NCBI RefSeq assembly: GCF_039872765.1
Contig: NZ_JBDPZC010000002.1
Span: 372,001-436,000 of the forward strand
DNA: 64,000 bases
Direction: 5' to 3'
From: Roseateles_B flavus
GTDB lineage: Bacteria > Pseudomonadota > Gammaproteobacteria > Burkholderiales > Burkholderiaceae_C
Positions 34,731 through 43,172 of this stretch are shown here, piece by piece (positions within the stretch are counted from its first letter, which is position 1; each line of letters starts with the position of its first letter). A program made the translations under genes and the position numbers. Below the pieces are notes generated by a model, which did no database searches, had not been told where the DNA came from, and saw nothing but the letters and a program-made list of their open reading frames with translations.

Positions 34731-35384
34731 CAGCCGACCAGCCTGAGCGCCAGTGCGGGATGCGGCCCGGGCAGCGCCTGGCGCAGCAGGGCCTTGGCCT
34801 GGTCCATGCCGCTGTCCTTCGCGACCAGCGCCACCACCGCGTTCCCGGACTCCAGCTCGGCCATGGCCAGCGAACGGAAGCCCGGATTGGCGCCCCACTG
34901 CCACAGCGCCCGGCGGCCCGGTGTCTGCTCCAGGCCCCTGCCCAGGCCCCCGGACACGCCCGGCACCTCCGGAACCGCCACGGGCGAGGCCGTGACCAGC
35001 GCCAGCAGCTCGCCGTCCGCCAGGGTGGCCGCCAGGGTGGCCGCCAGGGTGGCCGCCAGGAAGCGGGCGTAGTCGGCCGTCCAGCTCCAGCTGCCCCTTC
35101 AGCACCCGGCGCAAGACCAGGGTGGCCACCACGGGCTTGGCCAGGGAGGCGCCCTGGAAGACGCCCGGCGTGGCGGACCCGCCGCAGCCCTCGGCAGGCC
35201 CCGGATCGACCCGCTCGCCCCGCACAAGCCGGGGGGTCGACTGGACACAGGCGGCCGCAGCGGCCTCCGGCCCCGCGGGATCGACCGCAGCCGCGATGCC
35301 GGGTCAGGCCATGAGCAGCCCCGTCCCGCGGCGCAGGAGCCGGCGGCGATGGGCGCAGGGGCGCGCCCTGGCGGTTCGGCTCAC
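34730..35384 (-). pseudogene. Decayed beta-lactamase-like serine hydrolase gene
   Basis: The remnant starts with GTG at 35384, overlapping the phospholipase stop (GTGA), and encodes an Arg-rich signal-like start (RRRLLRRGTGLLMA) before a TGA at codon 27 (35304-35306). The same frame continues with the serine-nucleophile block FQGASLAKPVVATLVLRRVL (SxxK) and ELDGRL, then changes frame. The C-terminal part in the second frame has ADYARFLAA, ALWQWGANPGFRSL and ends at 34730. Between the two pieces roughly 150-250 residues are missing relative to the family, joined next to a 12-bp tandem repeat. A stop, a frame change and a deletion make it non-functional. Confidence 0.75.
35019..35060. repeat. 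12-bp tandem repeat in the decayed serine hydrolase gene
   Basis: GCCAGGGTGGCC is repeated three times exactly from 35019 to 35054, with a further half copy to 35060. In the open frame it adds repeated AATL units. It lies close to the deletion and frame change of the remnant. Confidence 0.9.
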
Positions 35385-37843
35385 TTCACGCTCAGGGCCA
35401 GCGCCGGCGCCGCCTGGACATAGCCGTCGTTGAGGAACAGCCCCAGCAGGTAGTCACCGGCGGGCAGGCCGCCCAGGGCCTGGCTGCCGGCCGGCGCGCT
35501 CACATAGTTCCACTTGAGCGAGGAGGTGCTGCCCGGCGTGTCGCCCTTGCGGTAGACGCCGATCCAGTGCTTGTCACCCGCCGGCAGGTTGACCCAGTTG
35601 AGCGTGACGCTCTCGCCCACCCGGCATTGCGGGGCGCTGGCGCCGAAGCGGGCGGCGGCGGGCAGGCCGGGAAGCGCCGGTGAAGGCTGGGCAAGAGCCT
35701 GTCCGCTGAGCACCGGATCGCTGAAGTCCAGTCCGGCACCTTCAAGGTGGCCCGCGAAGCGCCGCCAGAAGCGGGCATCGCCCTCGACCGTCAGCCCCAG
35801 GTCGTACCAGCCGCGGCTGTTGGACAGCGGCCGGCTGAACTCGCGTGACTGCGAGGGGGCGAGGTCCACGGTGAGCACGGCGGCATCGCCATAGGCCAAG
35901 TCCTTGAGCGTCAGGCGGATCGGCTGGCTGCCCGCATTGGACAGGCGCAGGCGCACGCCGGCGTTGGCGGGATCCTCTTCCAGGCTGAAGTCCGCCCGTG
36001 CCGTGCCGGCGCCCAGCGCGCCCGCGAACTCGCGCAGATAGCCGTTGGCACCCTGCACCCGCAGGTGGTAGGCCGGGCCGGACCAGTTCCACACCTCTGC
36101 GTCCACCCGCTTGCCGGCCTCCACGGTGTAGTGCCAGGGCCCGTCGCTGCGCAGTTGGGAATGGACGATGAAGCTGGCGCCCACGCTGCCGAGGTTGGCG
36201 AAGCTCAGGGCAAACTGGCGGGCATCGCCCTGCACGGCACCCGTCACCACGGAGCGATAGGGCAGCGGGCAGGCCGGCCGCGGCAAGCCCGACAGCACTT
36301 CCTGGGCCGGCAGCGGCTGCAGCGCGGGCGGCAGGGCCTCGCGCGTGCCCCAGCTGCGCGGATAGCTGGCGCTCAGGGGCACGCTGGCCGGCCAGCGCGC
36401 ATCCGCGGTGCCCAGCTGCAGCGCGCTGAGGAGGTCACCGCACACGGCGCGGCGCCAGGGGCTGATGTGCGGGCATTGCACGCGCTCGCGCGGCAGGCCA
36501 CGCCCCTGCACCAGCCACTCCTCAAGCAGGCGGATCAGCGAGGTGTGGTCCGCCAGCTGCGAATTCACGCGGCCTCCCTTGGTGAAGGGCGAGATCAGCA
36601 GCATGGGCACGCGAGGCCCCAGGCCGATGGGCTCGCTGCCGTAGGTCTCGCCGGCGGTGCTGACGGTGCTGCGACCCTGGACGCTGCTCAGGGGCGGCAC
36701 GGGCGCGGGCATGTGGTCGAAGAAGCCGTCGTTCTCGTCGTAGGTCAGCACCAGCAGGGTCTTGGCCCAGACCTGGGGCTGGTCCACCAGCGCGGCCAGG
36801 AGGCGCGCCGTGAAGTGCTCGCCGGCATTGGGTGTCTGCTCCGGATGCTCGCAGTACTCGGTGGGCGCGCAGATCCAGGAGACCGCCGGCAGCCGCCCTT
36901 CCCGCGCATCCTTGGCAAAGGCGTCGATCAGGTACTGCCCGCTCGTGCTGCCCACGCCGCCCGGCCCCGAGCCCGCCGCCATGGCCCGCGCGCGCTGGTA
37001 CAGGGGCGAGGCCGGGGTCAGCTTTGCGCCGCTGGCGTCCACGCGGTAGCGGCGGAAGTACTGGAGGTAGTTGTCGCCGTAGTTGTCCCACTCCTGGTAG
37101 ACCTTCCAGCTCACGCCCAGGCCGTCCAGCTGCTCGGCGTAGCTGGGCCAGCTGATGCCGCTGGCGGCGCTGTTGTCATTGGCGATGTCGGCGTTGTAGA
37201 TGCCGCCGGTGACGTTGTAGAGCCGCGAGTCGCCGATGCCCGTCACCACGCCGCCGCAGTGGCCGCTGAGGGCATAGAAGCGGTTGGGGTCGGTGGGCCC
37301 GAAGATCGAGCAGTGGTAGGCGTCGCAGACGGTGAAGGCGTCCGCCAGCGCGTAGTAGAAGGGCAGGTCCTGGCGGTTGAAGAAGCCCATGCAGCGCACG
37401 CCCTTCCTGGGCACCCAGGCGTTCCAGTCCTTCCAGGCGGCCTGGCTGCCCTTCCAGGAATGGTCCAGGCCCACGCGCAGCGCATTGGTGTTGCGCACGT
37501 CGAAGTGGTAGGGAGAGACGTCCGCCGTGCCATTGGGCTGTTGCCAGACGGGCTTGCCCGAGGGCAGCGGCACGGCGCGTGGGTCGCTGAAGCCGCGCAC
37601 GCCGCCCAGGCTGCCGAAGTAATGGTCGAAGGAGCGGTTCTCCTGCATCAGGAAGACCACATGCTCGATGTCGCCCAGGCCGCCGCTGAGGCGCTGCGCC
37701 GGCACGGCCAGGGCGCGGGCGATGGTCTGGGCGAAGCCTGGCGCCGAGGACAGAGCCGCCGCGGCGCCCAGCAGCAGGCCGCGACGCGAGGGGTTCACGC
37801 CGGTCTCGCTGATGTCGGAAGGGTCGAGGGAATCGGGGGCCAT
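35381..37843 (-). CDS. Phosphocholine-specific phospholipase C (Tat-exported)
   Basis: An 820-residue secreted phospholipase C of the bacterial phosphoesterase family, releasing phosphocholine from phosphatidylcholine or sphingomyelin. A Tat signal is present (NPSRRGLLLGAAAALSSAPGFA). The catalytic part begins IEHVVFLMQENRSFDHYFGSLGGVRGF and has TYDENDGFFDHMPAP; two C-terminal DUF756-like repeats follow (about residues 590-700 and 730-815). The start is the ATG at 37843 with AGGAG upstream. No chaperone gene like plcR is adjacent. It resembles PlcN/PlcH of Pseudomonas. Confidence 0.92.
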   Translation of the reverse strand: MAPDSLDPSDISETGVNPSRRGLLLGAAAALSSAPGFAQTIARALAVPAQRLSGGLGDIEHVVFLMQENRSFDHYFGSLGGVRGFSDPRAVPLPSGKPVWQQPNGTADVSPYHFDVRNTNALRVGLDHSWKGSQAAWKDWNAWVPRKGVRCMGFFNRQDLPFYYALADAFTVCDAYHCSIFGPTDPNRFYALSGHCGGVVTGIGDSRLYNVTGGIYNADIANDNSAASGISWPSYAEQLDGLGVSWKVYQEWDNYGDNYLQYFRRYRVDASGAKLTPASPLYQRARAMAAGSGPGGVGSTSGQYLIDAFAKDAREGRLPAVSWICAPTEYCEHPEQTPNAGEHFTARLLAALVDQPQVWAKTLLVLTYDENDGFFDHMPAPVPPLSSVQGRSTVSTAGETYGSEPIGLGPRVPMLLISPFTKGGRVNSQLADHTSLIRLLEEWLVQGRGLPRERVQCPHISPWRRAVCGDLLSALQLGTADARWPASVPLSASYPRSWGTREALPPALQPLPAQEVLSGLPRPACPLPYRSVVTGAVQGDARQFALSFANLGSVGASFIVHSQLRSDGPWHYTVEAGKRVDAEVWNWSGPAYHLRVQGANGYLREFAGALGAGTARADFSLEEDPANAGVRLRLSNAGSQPIRLTLKDLAYGDAAVLTVDLAPSQSREFSRPLSNSRGWYDLGLTVEGDARFWRRFAGHLEGAGLDFSDPVLSGQALAQPSPALPGLPAAARFGASAPQCRVGESVTLNWVNLPAGDKHWIGVYRKGDTPGSTSSLKWNYVSAPAGSQALGGLPAGDYLLGLFLNDGYVQAAPALALSVK

Positions 37844-37952
37844 GCTGTCTCCTGGCGGTCTGCTGCCGCAAAAAAGCAGGCAGTCTGTGCGGCGACTGCG
37901 GCCCGCCGATGAAGGCGGCACTGGCCCCTTCGGCCCATCGCGCCTGAATCGA

Positions 37953-39338
37953 TCAGAGCAGGCGCGCCAGCAGGCCGCCCTGCGCCGGCAGACCCAGCGG
38001 CACCCAGACCCGCACCGGGTCGCCAGGCGCCACCTGCACGGGCTCGCCGTCCAGGTTCTGCATCTGGGTCAGCTCGACGATGCGGTTGCCGCTCGGGTGC
38101 AGCAGCTCGACACGGTCCCCCACGGCGAAGCGGTTCTTGGCCTGGACCTGCACCCAGCCGTCCTCGCGCACCCCGGTCACCTCGCCCACGAAATGGCTGC
38201 GGTGCAGCTCGCTGTGGCCGCTGATGTAGTTCTGGTAGTCCTGGGCCGGCCGGCGCTCCAGCAGGCCGCCGGTGTAGCCGCGGTTGGCCAGGCCTTCGAG
38301 CTCCAGCAGCAGCTCGGGATTGAAGGGCCGGCCGGCCACGGCGTCGTCGATGGCGCGGCGGTAGACCTGGGCCGTGCGGGCCACGTAGTAGAGGCTCTTG
38401 GTGCGGCCCTCGATCTTCAGCGAGTCCACGCCGATGCGCGCCAGGCGCTCGACATGCTCAACGGCGCGCAGGTCCTTGCTGTTCAGGATGTAGGTGCCGT
38501 GCTCGTCTTCCATGATGGGCATGAGCTCACCGGGACGGCCCTTCTCCTCGAGGAAGTAGACCTTGTCCGCCGCCGGGTGGCGCTGGCCGCCGCCGCAGGT
38601 GGAGAAGCTGCTCTCGGCCTCGGCCTGTGCCTCGGCGAAGTTGAAGTCGGCCTCGAGCTTGCCCACGGGGATGGCCTCGCCGGACGCCGAATCCTCGCTG
38701 GCCGCCGTCGTGCCGTACTCCCAGCGGCAGGCATTGGTGCAGGTGCCCTGGTTGGGGTCGCGGCGGTTGAAGTAGCCCGAGAGCAGGCAGCGGCCCGAGT
38801 AGGCGATGCACAGCGCACCGTGCACGAAGACCTCCAGCTCCATGTCCGGGCACTCGTTGCGGATGGCCTCGACCTCGTCCAGGCTCAGCTCGCGCGAAAG
38901 GATGATGCGCTCCACCCCGGCCTTCTGCCAGAACTTCACGGCGGCCCAGTTGGTGGTGTTGGCCTGCACGGAGAGGTGGACGGGCACCTTGGGGAAGAGG
39001 CCGCGCTCCATCTGGTCCAGCACCTGCATGATCAGGCCGGCGTCGGCCATGATCAGGGCGTCGGGCTTGAGCTCGACCACGGGCTGGATGTCCCGCAGGT
39101 AGGTGCGGACCTTGTCGTTGTGGGCGATCAGGTTGCTGGTGACGAAGAACTTCTTGCCGCGCTCGTGGGCCTCGGCAATGCCCTGGGCGATCTGCTCCAG
39201 GCGGAATTCGTTGTTGCGGGCACGCAGGGAATAGCGCGGCTGGCCGGCATAGACGGCGTCGGCGCCGAAATCGTAGGCGGCGCGCATCTTGGCCAGGGAA
39301 CCGGCCGGGAGAAGGAGTTCGGGGGCTTTGAGGCTCAT
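37953..39338 (-). CDS. trhP: Peptidase U32 family, prephenate-dependent tRNA uridine hydroxylase TrhP
   Basis: A 461-residue U32-family protein. TrhP (YegQ) makes 5-hydroxyuridine at position 34 of several tRNAs in E. coli. Diagnostic features are ELLLPAGSLAKMRAAYDFGADAVYAGQ, LSVQANTTNW, the cysteine cluster HGALCIAYSGRCLLSGYF then TCTNACRWEY (four Cys for an Fe-S centre) and DSLKIEGRTKSLYYVA. Start is the ATG at 39338; there is no ribosome-binding site, and GACAAT ends 6 nt upstream on the coding strand, so it may be leaderless. It is divergent from the GbsR-type regulator. Confidence 0.9.
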   Translation of the reverse strand: MSLKAPELLLPAGSLAKMRAAYDFGADAVYAGQPRYSLRARNNEFRLEQIAQGIAEAHERGKKFFVTSNLIAHNDKVRTYLRDIQPVVELKPDALIMADAGLIMQVLDQMERGLFPKVPVHLSVQANTTNWAAVKFWQKAGVERIILSRELSLDEVEAIRNECPDMELEVFVHGALCIAYSGRCLLSGYFNRRDPNQGTCTNACRWEYGTTAASEDSASGEAIPVGKLEADFNFAEAQAEAESSFSTCGGGQRHPAADKVYFLEEKGRPGELMPIMEDEHGTYILNSKDLRAVEHVERLARIGVDSLKIEGRTKSLYYVARTAQVYRRAIDDAVAGRPFNPELLLELEGLANRGYTGGLLERRPAQDYQNYISGHSELHRSHFVGEVTGVREDGWVQVQAKNRFAVGDRVELLHPSGNRIVELTQMQNLDGEPVQVAPGDPVRVWVPLGLPAQGGLLARLL

Positions 39339-39344
39339 GGCGCT

Positions 39345-39350
39345 ATTGTC
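39345..39350 (-). promoter_or_regulatory. -10-like box 6 nt before trhP
   Basis: GACAAT on the coding strand ends 6 nt before the ATG at 39338. It could place the transcript start at the start codon. It matches the consensus only partly. Confidence 0.35.
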
Positions 39351-39381
39351 CCAGCCCCGCCCCACGGGTTCACAGCCGGTC

Positions 39382-39419
39382 AATTTCTGTGTTGACAGAA
39401 ATTACAGATGCTCTAGACT
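39382..39419 (+). promoter_or_regulatory. Promoter and operator of the GbsR-type regulator
   Basis: A perfect 9-bp inverted repeat, AATTTCTGT (39382-39390) and ACAGAAATT (39395-39403), separated by 4 bp, overlaps a -35 TTGACA (39392-39397). The -10 TAGACT is at 39414-39419 after 16 bp. The ATG follows 7 nt later, so the mRNA should be leaderless. Overlap of operator and -35 suggests autorepression. Confidence 0.75.
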
Positions 39420-39426
39420 GCCAGCC

Positions 39427-39972
39427 ATGGAACTCAGCAGCAGCGCACGTCGATTCATCGTCCACTGGGGAGAAATGGGCACCGCCTGGGGTGTCAACCG
39501 CACCGTGGCCCAGATCCACGCCCTGCTCTTCTTCCACGGCCGGCCGCTGAACGCCGAGGAGATCGCCGACACCCTCAACGTCGCCCGCTCCAACGTCAGC
39601 ACCAGCCTCAAGGAGCTGCAGAACTGGCAGCTGATCCGGGTGACCCACCAGCTGGGCGACCGGCGCGACTTCTTCGAGACCTCGGTCGACGTCTGGGAGC
39701 TGTTCCGCACCATCGTTCGCGAGCGCAAGGAGCGCGAGTTCGACCCCACCGTGCGCGTGCTCAGCGAGATCGTGGCCGACCCGGCCTTCGTCAGCGAAAG
39801 CCCGGATGCCCAGGACCGCGTCCGCGAGGCGCTGCGCTTCATGGACACGCTGGGCTCCTGGTCCGAGGAAATGCTGCGCCTTTCGCCCAGCACGCTGGAG
39901 AAGGTGCTGAAGATGGGCGCCAGCGTGCAGAAGTTCGTGCGCGGCGAGAGCAAGCCGGGCGGCACCGCCTGA
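39427..39972 (+). CDS. GbsR/MarR family transcriptional regulator
   Basis: A 181-residue protein with a winged helix of GbsR/MarR type. The N-terminal FIVHWGEMGTAWGVNRTVAQIHALLFFHGRPLNAEEIADTLNVARSNVSTSLKEL contains the recognition helix (RSNVSTSLKEL), and a C-terminal helical region follows for dimerisation. It is a likely repressor of its own promoter and of the following operon, since AATTTCTGT half-sites appear before both. The ligand is unknown. The start at 39427 lies 7 nt after the -10, so no ribosome-binding site is possible. A terminator separates it from the downstream gene. Confidence 0.87.
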   Translation: MELSSSARRFIVHWGEMGTAWGVNRTVAQIHALLFFHGRPLNAEEIADTLNVARSNVSTSLKELQNWQLIRVTHQLGDRRDFFETSVDVWELFRTIVRERKEREFDPTVRVLSEIVADPAFVSESPDAQDRVREALRFMDTLGSWSEEMLRLSPSTLEKVLKMGASVQKFVRGESKPGGTA

Positions 39973-39994
39973 GGCGCCCCGGCGCCCCTTTTTT
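39973..39994 (+). terminator. Intrinsic terminator after the GbsR-type gene
   Basis: A short GC stem (GGCGC with GCGCC, 4-nt loop) followed by CC and six T. It lies directly after the regulator stop and before the second operator. Confidence 0.65.
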
Positions 39995-40001
39995 GTCTTT
40001 C

Positions 40002-40023
40002 AATTTCTGTCACTACCGAAATA
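40002..40023 (+). promoter_or_regulatory. Second operator-like repeat before the DCC operon
   Basis: AATTTCTGT (40002-40010), a 4-bp spacer and ACCGAAATA (40015-40023) repeat the regulator's operator with two changes in the right half. A possible -10 (TATCAG, 40022-40027) overlaps it. It sits 9 nt before the ATG of the DCC gene. Confidence 0.6.
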
Positions 40024-40031
40024 TCAGACAA

Positions 40032-40514
40032 ATGAATACCACCGACACGCCTGAAGCGCTGTACCCGCTGACGATCTACTTCGATGGCTCCTGCCAGCTC
40101 TGCAGCGCCGAGATCCGCAACCTCCAGCTGCGGGACACCCACGGCCGCCTGAGCTTCGTGGACTGCAGCCCCGCGGACTTCGTCTCTCCCGTGCCCGGCG
40201 CGGACCGGGCGGCGCTGATGAACGTCATCCATGGCGTCGGCGCCGGGGGTCAGGTCTTGCGCGCGGTGGATCTGTTCGAGGCGGCCTACCGTGCCGTGGG
40301 CCTGCCCTGGGTGAGCCGGCTGCTGATCCATCCGCTGATCCGCCCGATCGCCGACCGGGCCTACCCCTGGGTGGTGCGCAACCGCTACCGCCTGCCGCGC
40401 TCGCTGATCCGGGGCCTGTTCGAGCGCGCGGCCCGGCGTGCTGCCCAGCGCGCCGCAGCGCAGCCCCGCTGCAGCGACGGCGCCTGCGAGCGGTCGCCTG
40501 AGGCTCGCTCATGA
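40032..40514 (+). CDS. DCC1-like thiol-disulfide oxidoreductase family protein (DUF393)
   Basis: A 160-residue DCC-family protein: IYFDGSCQLCSAEIRNL gives the DxxCxxC motif of the family, followed by a predominantly helical C-terminus. Members are thought to act as thiol-disulfide oxidoreductases, but few are proven. The peptide GGQVL in the middle (40246-40260) is a copy of the dispersed motif. The start used is the ATG at 40032; the open frame extends into the operator. It overlaps the next gene by 4 nt (ATGA), forming a four-gene operon. Confidence 0.85.
   Translation: MNTTDTPEALYPLTIYFDGSCQLCSAEIRNLQLRDTHGRLSFVDCSPADFVSPVPGADRAALMNVIHGVGAGGQVLRAVDLFEAAYRAVGLPWVSRLLIHPLIRPIADRAYPWVVRNRYRLPRSLIRGLFERAARRAAQRAAAQPRCSDGACERSPEARS
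40246..40260 (+). repeat. Dispersed 14-mer, copy 6 (GGGGTCAGGTCTTGC)
   Basis: An exact 15-nt copy inside the DCC gene, read as G-GQVL-R. The protein there has the normal length of the family, so it looks like a conversion in place rather than an insertion. Confidence 0.85.
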
Positions 40515-41416
40515 ACGGCCCCGTGCGTCGCGTCCTGGTGTGCGGGGCCCGGGGCTTCATCGGCCGGCACATCGTGCAGGCTCTGCTGCAGGCGGGCTTC
40601 ACGGTGCGGGCCGGCGTTCGCGCGAGCTCGACGGCCCCCCTGCCCGCGGGCGTCGAGCCCTGTTTCATGGACTTCAGCCGCGACACCCGCCCCGAGCCCT
40701 GGCATGCCCGCGTGGCCGACTGCGAGGCCGTGATCAACGCCGTGGGCGTGCTGCGCGAGCAGGCCGGGCAGTCCATGGACGCCATCCACCATGCCGTGCC
40801 CGCGGCGCTCTTCAGCGCCTGCGCCAACACGGGCGTGCGCCGGGTGCTGCAAGTCTCGGCCCTGATGCCGCCCGGCAGCCGCACCCGCTACGCCCAGAGC
40901 AAGCGCCAGGCCGAGGCCGCGCTGCTGGCGCTGCGTGCCGAAGGCCGGCTGGACGCCTGCGTGCTGCGCCCCAGCGTGGTCTTTGGCGAGGGCGGCGCCA
41001 GCACCGCCCTCTTCCAGCGCCTGGCCCGCCTGCCCTGGCTCCCCTGGCCCGCACAGGCGGTGAACCCGCGCATCCAGCCCATCCGGGTGGAGGACCTGGC
41101 CCAGGCCTGCGTCCGCCTGCTGGACGCGCCGGGGCCGCTGCCCGCCACGCTGGACCTGGTCGGCCCGGCGCGCTACACCCTGCCCGACTTCATCGCCGCG
41201 CTGCGGCAGAGGCACGGAGGCCGGCCCGCCCACTTGCTGGTGCTGCCGGCCGCCCTGGGCACCGCCTCCGCCCGCATGGGCGATCTCTGCCCGCGCCAGC
41301 CCTGGGGCAGCGAGACCCTGGCCCTGCTGGGCGCCGACAACATCGCGGACGCCGCGCCGCTGCAGGCGCTGCTGGGCCGGGTGCCGCGCTCGGTGCTCGA
41401 AGGAGCGCCCGCATGA
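40511..41416 (+). CDS. NAD-dependent epimerase/dehydratase family protein (SDR-like)
   Basis: A 301-residue Rossmann-fold protein of the extended SDR or NmrA-like type. The start RVLVCGARGFIGRHIVQALLQAG is the dinucleotide-binding motif (GxxGxxG). A middle region ALMPPGSRTRYAQSKRQAEAAL has the Y-x3-K pair of SDR active sites. The substrate is unknown. It is the second gene of the operon, overlapping its neighbours by 4 nt on both sides. Confidence 0.82.
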   Translation: MNGPVRRVLVCGARGFIGRHIVQALLQAGFTVRAGVRASSTAPLPAGVEPCFMDFSRDTRPEPWHARVADCEAVINAVGVLREQAGQSMDAIHHAVPAALFSACANTGVRRVLQVSALMPPGSRTRYAQSKRQAEAALLALRAEGRLDACVLRPSVVFGEGGASTALFQRLARLPWLPWPAQAVNPRIQPIRVEDLAQACVRLLDAPGPLPATLDLVGPARYTLPDFIAALRQRHGGRPAHLLVLPAALGTASARMGDLCPRQPWGSETLALLGADNIADAAPLQALLGRVPRSVLEGAPA

Positions 41417-41784
41417 ATCCGAGCCACCGCCGCTGGGCCCGCGCCAGCCTCATCGCCCTGTGGCTGGGCACGGCCGTGGTCAGCCTGCTGGGCTGGCAGG
41501 GTGTCTCGCGCGAGCTGCTCACCGGCACGCTGCTGCCGCCGGCCTGGCACGGCGCGGCCATCGCCGCGGGCAGCGCGGCAGACGCCCTGCTGGGCCTCGC
41601 CCTGTGGCGCTGGGACCGGCCCTGGGTCTACCGCGCCTGCCTGGCCCTGGTCGGCCTGATGACGCTCGTCGCCACCGTGCTGCAGCCCGCGCTGTGGCTG
41701 CATCCCCTGGGCCCGCTGGGCAAGAACCTGCCCATTGCCGCCCTGCTCCTGATCCTGCAAGACCTGACCCCGCGCCATGAATGA
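41413..41784 (+). CDS. DoxX-like membrane protein
   Basis: A 123-residue protein with four hydrophobic segments, resembling the DoxX-like family. Its end, LILQDLTPRHE, is encoded by dispersed-motif copy 7, which stops 5 nt before the next gene's start codon. The stop overlaps the DUF2269 gene by 8 nt. Function unknown; DoxX-like proteins often sit with oxidoreductases. Confidence 0.75.
   Translation: MNPSHRRWARASLIALWLGTAVVSLLGWQGVSRELLTGTLLPPAWHGAAIAAGSAADALLGLALWRWDRPWVYRACLALVGLMTLVATVLQPALWLHPLGPLGKNLPIAALLLILQDLTPRHE
41757..41771 (-). repeat. Dispersed 14-mer, copy 7 (GGGGTCAGGTCTTGC)
   Basis: An exact 15-nt copy at the end of the DoxX-like gene, read as QDLTP. It ends 5 nt before the ATG of the DUF2269 gene. 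Confidence 0.85.
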
Positions 41785-42253
41785 GTACCTGATCCTCAAG
41801 ACCCTGCACGTGATCTCCAGCGTGCTGCTGGCCGGCACGGGCTTCGGCTCGGCCTTCTACCTCTTCTTCGCCAACCGGACGGGCTCGCTGGAGACGCAGG
41901 CCGCCGTGTGCCGCATGGTCGTCAAGGCCGACACCTGGTTCACCACGCCCACCGTGATCGTGCAGCCGCTGACCGGGCTCTGGATGGTCCACCTGGCCGG
42001 CTGGCCGCTGGACACGCCCTGGCTGCTGGCGGCCCTCCTCCTGTTCGTCGTGGCCGGCGGCTGCTGGCTGCCCGTGGTGTGGCTGCAGCTGCGCATGCGG
42101 GACATGGCCGAGACCGCGCTGGCCCATGGCGAGCCCCTCCCGGCGCGCTACTGGCGCTATGCGCGCTGGTGGGAGGGCCTGGGCTACCCGGCCTTCGCGG
42201 CCATGCCTCTCATCTTCTGGCTGATGGTGGCCAAGCCGCAATGGAGCTTCTGA
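41777..42253 (+). CDS. DUF2269 family membrane protein
   Basis: A 158-residue integral membrane protein with four hydrophobic segments. ILKTLHVISSVLLAGTGFGSAFYLFFANRTGS and WFTTPTVIVQPLTGLWMV are family blocks of DUF2269. His residues in TLHVISS and Trp residues near the membrane resemble cytochrome- or haem-type membrane proteins, but no function is established. It is the last gene of the GbsR-linked operon. Confidence 0.83.
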   Translation: MNEYLILKTLHVISSVLLAGTGFGSAFYLFFANRTGSLETQAAVCRMVVKADTWFTTPTVIVQPLTGLWMVHLAGWPLDTPWLLAALLLFVVAGGCWLPVVWLQLRMRDMAETALAHGEPLPARYWRYARWWEGLGYPAFAAMPLIFWLMVAKPQWSF

Positions 42254-42357
42254 AGCGCGAGCAAAGCGGCAATTTCGCCACTCTTCGGCTTGTTCGCCAC
42301 ACGGCGCAGGGCTATGGTCAGGCCATGGTGCGCCCTGCACGCTGACAAGATCACCCC

Positions 42358-43116
42358 ATGAGCCTGCTGGACCTGGACCAACTGCTGCGCTACTGGACCG
42401 CCGAGCAGTGGCAAGCCAATGTGCTGATGCTGCTGCACCTGATGGGCGCGATGCTGCTGGGGCTGATCCTCGGCTACGAGCGCGCCTTTCACGGCCGGGC
42501 CGCGGGCATGCGCACCTACGCGCTGGTGTGCATGGCCTCGACGGGCGTGGTCATCCTGCTGGCCTACCCGCAGCAGTGGTTCGGTGGCCATGTGGCGGGC
42601 GGCGCGGCCCCGCTGATCGCCGACCCCACCCGCGTGATCCAGGGCGTGGTCACCGGCATCGGTTTCCTGTGTGCCGGCGTGATCATGCGCGAGGGCATGA
42701 ACATCTCCGGGCTGACCACCGCGGCCTCGCTGTGGTCGGCCTCGGCCATCGGCATCCTGCTGGGCATGGGCTTCTACTTCGCGGCCATCTCGCTCACGCT
42801 GCTGTGCGCCAGTCTGATGATGTGGGGCGCCAAGCTGGAGTCCGCCCTGCCCTCGCACCCGGCCATCTCGGTGATGATGCGCGGCGTGGACGGCCGGCAC
42901 TTCAGCCAGTCCGAGCTGGCCGCCTTCACCGAGCAGCTGGGCTACCGCTTCGCGCCCGGCTCGCTGAGCATCGAGCGCATGGGCAAGCACGAGGAATGGC
43001 GCTTCGTGTGCACAGCCAAGCGCAACTACCGGGGCGAGACGCTCACCCGCTTCTCCAGCCGCCTGGGCGAGCTGCCCGGGGTGAGCGAGTACCGCGTGAC
43101 CCACGCGCGGAACTGA
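42358..43116 (+). CDS. MgtC/SapB family membrane protein
   Basis: A 252-residue MgtC/SapB-type protein. The membrane part has GAMLLGLILGYERAFHGRAAGMRTYALVCMAS, RVIQGVVTGIGFLCAGVIMREG and GLTTAASLWSASAIGI, the family core. A C-terminal soluble domain (about 90 residues) follows. In pathogens MgtC affects magnesium and ATP homeostasis; here the role is unknown. It has its own gap of about 100 bp upstream and converges with the condensin genes. Confidence 0.87.
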   Translation: MSLLDLDQLLRYWTAEQWQANVLMLLHLMGAMLLGLILGYERAFHGRAAGMRTYALVCMASTGVVILLAYPQQWFGGHVAGGAAPLIADPTRVIQGVVTGIGFLCAGVIMREGMNISGLTTAASLWSASAIGILLGMGFYFAAISLTLLCASLMMWGAKLESALPSHPAISVMMRGVDGRHFSQSELAAFTEQLGYRFAPGSLSIERMGKHEEWRFVCTAKRNYRGETLTRFSSRLGELPGVSEYRVTHARN

Positions 43117-43140
43117 GCCGCTGCAGAGGACTCAGGCAGC

Positions 43141-43164
43141 AAAAAGGGCACCGCGGCGCCCTTT
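43141..43164 (-). terminator. Intrinsic terminator of the condensin operon
   Basis: The stem AAAGGGC (43143-43149) and GCCCTTT (43158-43164), with an internal GC loop, lies 8 nt after the SMC stop. On the leftward transcript it ends in five U. It may also help stop mgtC transcription. Confidence 0.75.
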
Positions 43165-43172
43165 CCTCCTGC

